Shown here piece after piece: positions 63,022 through 64,000 of a stretch of DNA of 64,000 bases. The notes beneath the pieces are model-generated. The model made no database searches, had not been told where the DNA came from, and was given only the letters and a program-made list of their open reading frames with translations. Position numbers and translations under genes: made by a program. Origin of the DNA: Bradyrhizobium hipponense (lineage in GTDB: Bacteria; Pseudomonadota; Alphaproteobacteria; Rhizobiales; Xanthobacteraceae); contig NZ_VSTH01000051.1 of assembly GCF_008123965.1 (NCBI RefSeq), positions 1 to 64,000 of the forward strand, given 5' to 3'. Each line of letters begins with the position of its first letter. The first letter of the stretch is position 1.

Positions 63022-63108
63022 AGGGGTGGCTGGTTAAATGCAGGCCATGCGTCAAGCCGAGCGCTCGCGTTGTCGAGCACAGCCCGTCGCCCATCGGCGG
63101 CGGGCATC

Positions 63109-63183
63109 GCCTGGGTAGCTCAGCGGTAGAGCAGCGGGGTCATAATCCGCTTGTCGTAGGTTCGATCCCTGCCCCCGGCACCA
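63109..63183 (+). tRNA. tRNA-Met(CAT)
   Basis: Acceptor GCCTGGG with CCCCGGC (one mismatch), D-arm GTAGCTCAGCGGTAGAGC, anticodon loop GTCATAA in stem GCGGG/TCCGC, T-arm GTAGGTTCGATCCCTGC, CCA end. The CAT anticodon could also be a modified Ile tRNA. No gene lies between it and the next tRNA (63184-63291). Confidence 0.85.
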
Positions 63184-63291
63184 AATTCAAGCCGCAAGGC
63201 GCACGCTCCCCCGCGTACCGACGACTGGTCACTCCGTCGCGTGAAGAAATCGGAGAGGGGGATCAACACACACGCCATTGAAAATTCATGC

Positions 63292-63365
63292 ATCGGGGTC
63301 CTCCGGCGTAGGCGGCCGGTCTCCAAAACTGCGCTGCGAGAGTTCGAGTCTCTCCCCCGGTGCCA
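63292..63365 (+). tRNA. tRNA-Trp(CCA)
   Basis: Acceptor ATCGGGG pairs with CCCCGGT, anticodon loop CTCCAAA, T-arm GAGAGTTCGAGTCTCTC, discriminator G and CCA. The D-arm is irregular, so folding is less certain than the other two. Confidence 0.75.
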
Positions 63366-63385
63366 ATAAAAAAACAAGAAGAGCC

Positions 63386-64000
63386 ATGGCCACGAACAAC
63401 TCATCGGAAGTGCAGGATGCGACTGTCAGCGACACGTCGGCGTCCAATCCGGCGACTGCCGGAACGTCGCGCTACCGCGTCATCGCCCCGCACGGAATCC
63501 ACCTCGGGCTCGATTTCTTCGGCGTAAATTCGATCATCAATCTGACGGCAGGCGGCGCCAAATATCTGCTCCTGAACAGCCAGATTGCGCTCGCATCCGA
63601 GCAGGCCCCTGTGGGCGTGCCGGATGGTCCAAGCGAAGACGACGTCAAGATCGATATCTACGTCAACAGTGCGGCGAAGACCGTTTCGCTCACGAAGCTC
63701 CGGGAGATGTTCCCGAACATCCAGGGTCCTGCTGGCGATCCCGGTCTGCCGGGACCACGCGGCGCCCGTGGTGAGAAGGGCGACAAGGGCAGCGACGGTC
63801 ACAGCATCTACCTGAAGGGCGTTGTCTGGAGCGTGGACCTTCTCCCGGCGGGCGCGAGCCAGGGCGACGTTTATCTTGTGCAAACCACGAGCCATTGGTG
63901 GGCGTGGCTGGACTCCAGCTGGGTCGACCTGGGCTCGTTCAGGGGAGAGCAAGGCCCGCAAGGTCTGCGCGGACCTGAGGGCGAGCGCGGAGAAAAGGGC
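63386..64000 (+). CDS. Collagen-like tail fibre protein (N-terminal part, gene continues)
   Basis: At least 205 aa and still open at the window end. The first 110 residues form a mixed N-terminal domain (HGIHLGLDFFGVNSIINLTA), probably the baseplate or tail attachment. Then come Gly-X-Y repeats (GPAGDPGLPGPRGARGEKGD), a short globular insert (LKGVVWSVDLLPAGASQGDV) and a second Gly-X-Y stretch. Such fibres bind host surface polysaccharide. GAAGAG precedes the ATG. Confidence 0.85.
   Translation, partial: MATNNSSEVQDATVSDTSASNPATAGTSRYRVIAPHGIHLGLDFFGVNSIINLTAGGAKYLLLNSQIALASEQAPVGVPDGPSEDDVKIDIYVNSAAKTVSLTKLREMFPNIQGPAGDPGLPGPRGARGEKGDKGSDGHSIYLKGVVWSVDLLPAGASQGDVYLVQTTSHWWAWLDSSWVDLGSFRGEQGPQGLRGPEGERGEKG

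Overview
The window is the left end of a large integrated temperate phage (prophage) in a GC-rich alphaproteobacterium. A Bradyrhizobium-like host is likely. This is inferred from the OxlT-type oxalate/formate transporter on the chromosomal side, the base composition, and a block at 56.2-58.0 kb whose protein families I associate with Bradyrhizobium genomes; none of it was checked by a search.

Layout. 1-2.7 kb is host DNA: two copies of an inverted-repeat element, a small ORF, an MFS oxalate/formate antiporter and a small membrane ORF. At 2742-2787 lies the 3' part of a CAT-anticodon tRNA, the expected left attachment site, followed by a tyrosine integrase. From 2.9 to 24 kb nearly all genes are on the minus strand and overlap by ATGA, TAATG or similar junctions: excisionase-like protein, ThyX, a TAXI-type periplasmic binding protein, MazG-like proteins, B12-dependent ribonucleotide reductase, HNH protein, annealase, YqaJ exonuclease, DnaQ-type exonuclease, SSB, primase-helicase and an O-like replication protein with iterons inside its gene. 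At 24-25.6 kb two plus-strand genes, a RuvC-like resolvase and an S24-fold repressor, form the regulatory switch. From 25.7 to 51.9 kb the minus strand resumes: Cro/XRE-like regulator, GIY-YIG protein, UvrD-like helicase, RIIB and RIIA homologues, an M42/M20-like peptidase, a phosphoribosyltransferase and dozens of small unknown proteins. An A+T-rich plus-strand cargo gene sits at 41.7-42.7 kb.

51.9-53.3 kb holds no convincing gene but is full of long nested inverted repeats: a candidate giant structured RNA. 53.5-56.2 kb is a plus-strand cargo cluster (zinc-ribbon and secreted proteins) punctuated by six copies of a small hairpin repeat. 56.2-58.3 kb has minus-strand DNA ligase and companion genes plus a second set of the replication iterons. 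From 58.6 kb to the end genes run on the plus strand: small membrane proteins, an HslV-like Ntn hydrolase, three tRNAs and the start of a collagen-like tail-fibre gene. Structural genes presumably lie beyond the window.

How it fits together. The left block supplies nucleotides (NrdJ, ThyX, MazG-like), replication (O-like protein, primase-helicase, SSB, DnaQ, ligase) and recombination (annealase, YqaJ, RuvC-like). A 14-bp motif, TTGC-N6-GCAA, recurs about 19 times, almost always in one orientation and just ahead of a start codon. It is the best candidate for a genome-wide operator of the repressor at 24.9 kb or of its paralogue at 18.9 kb.
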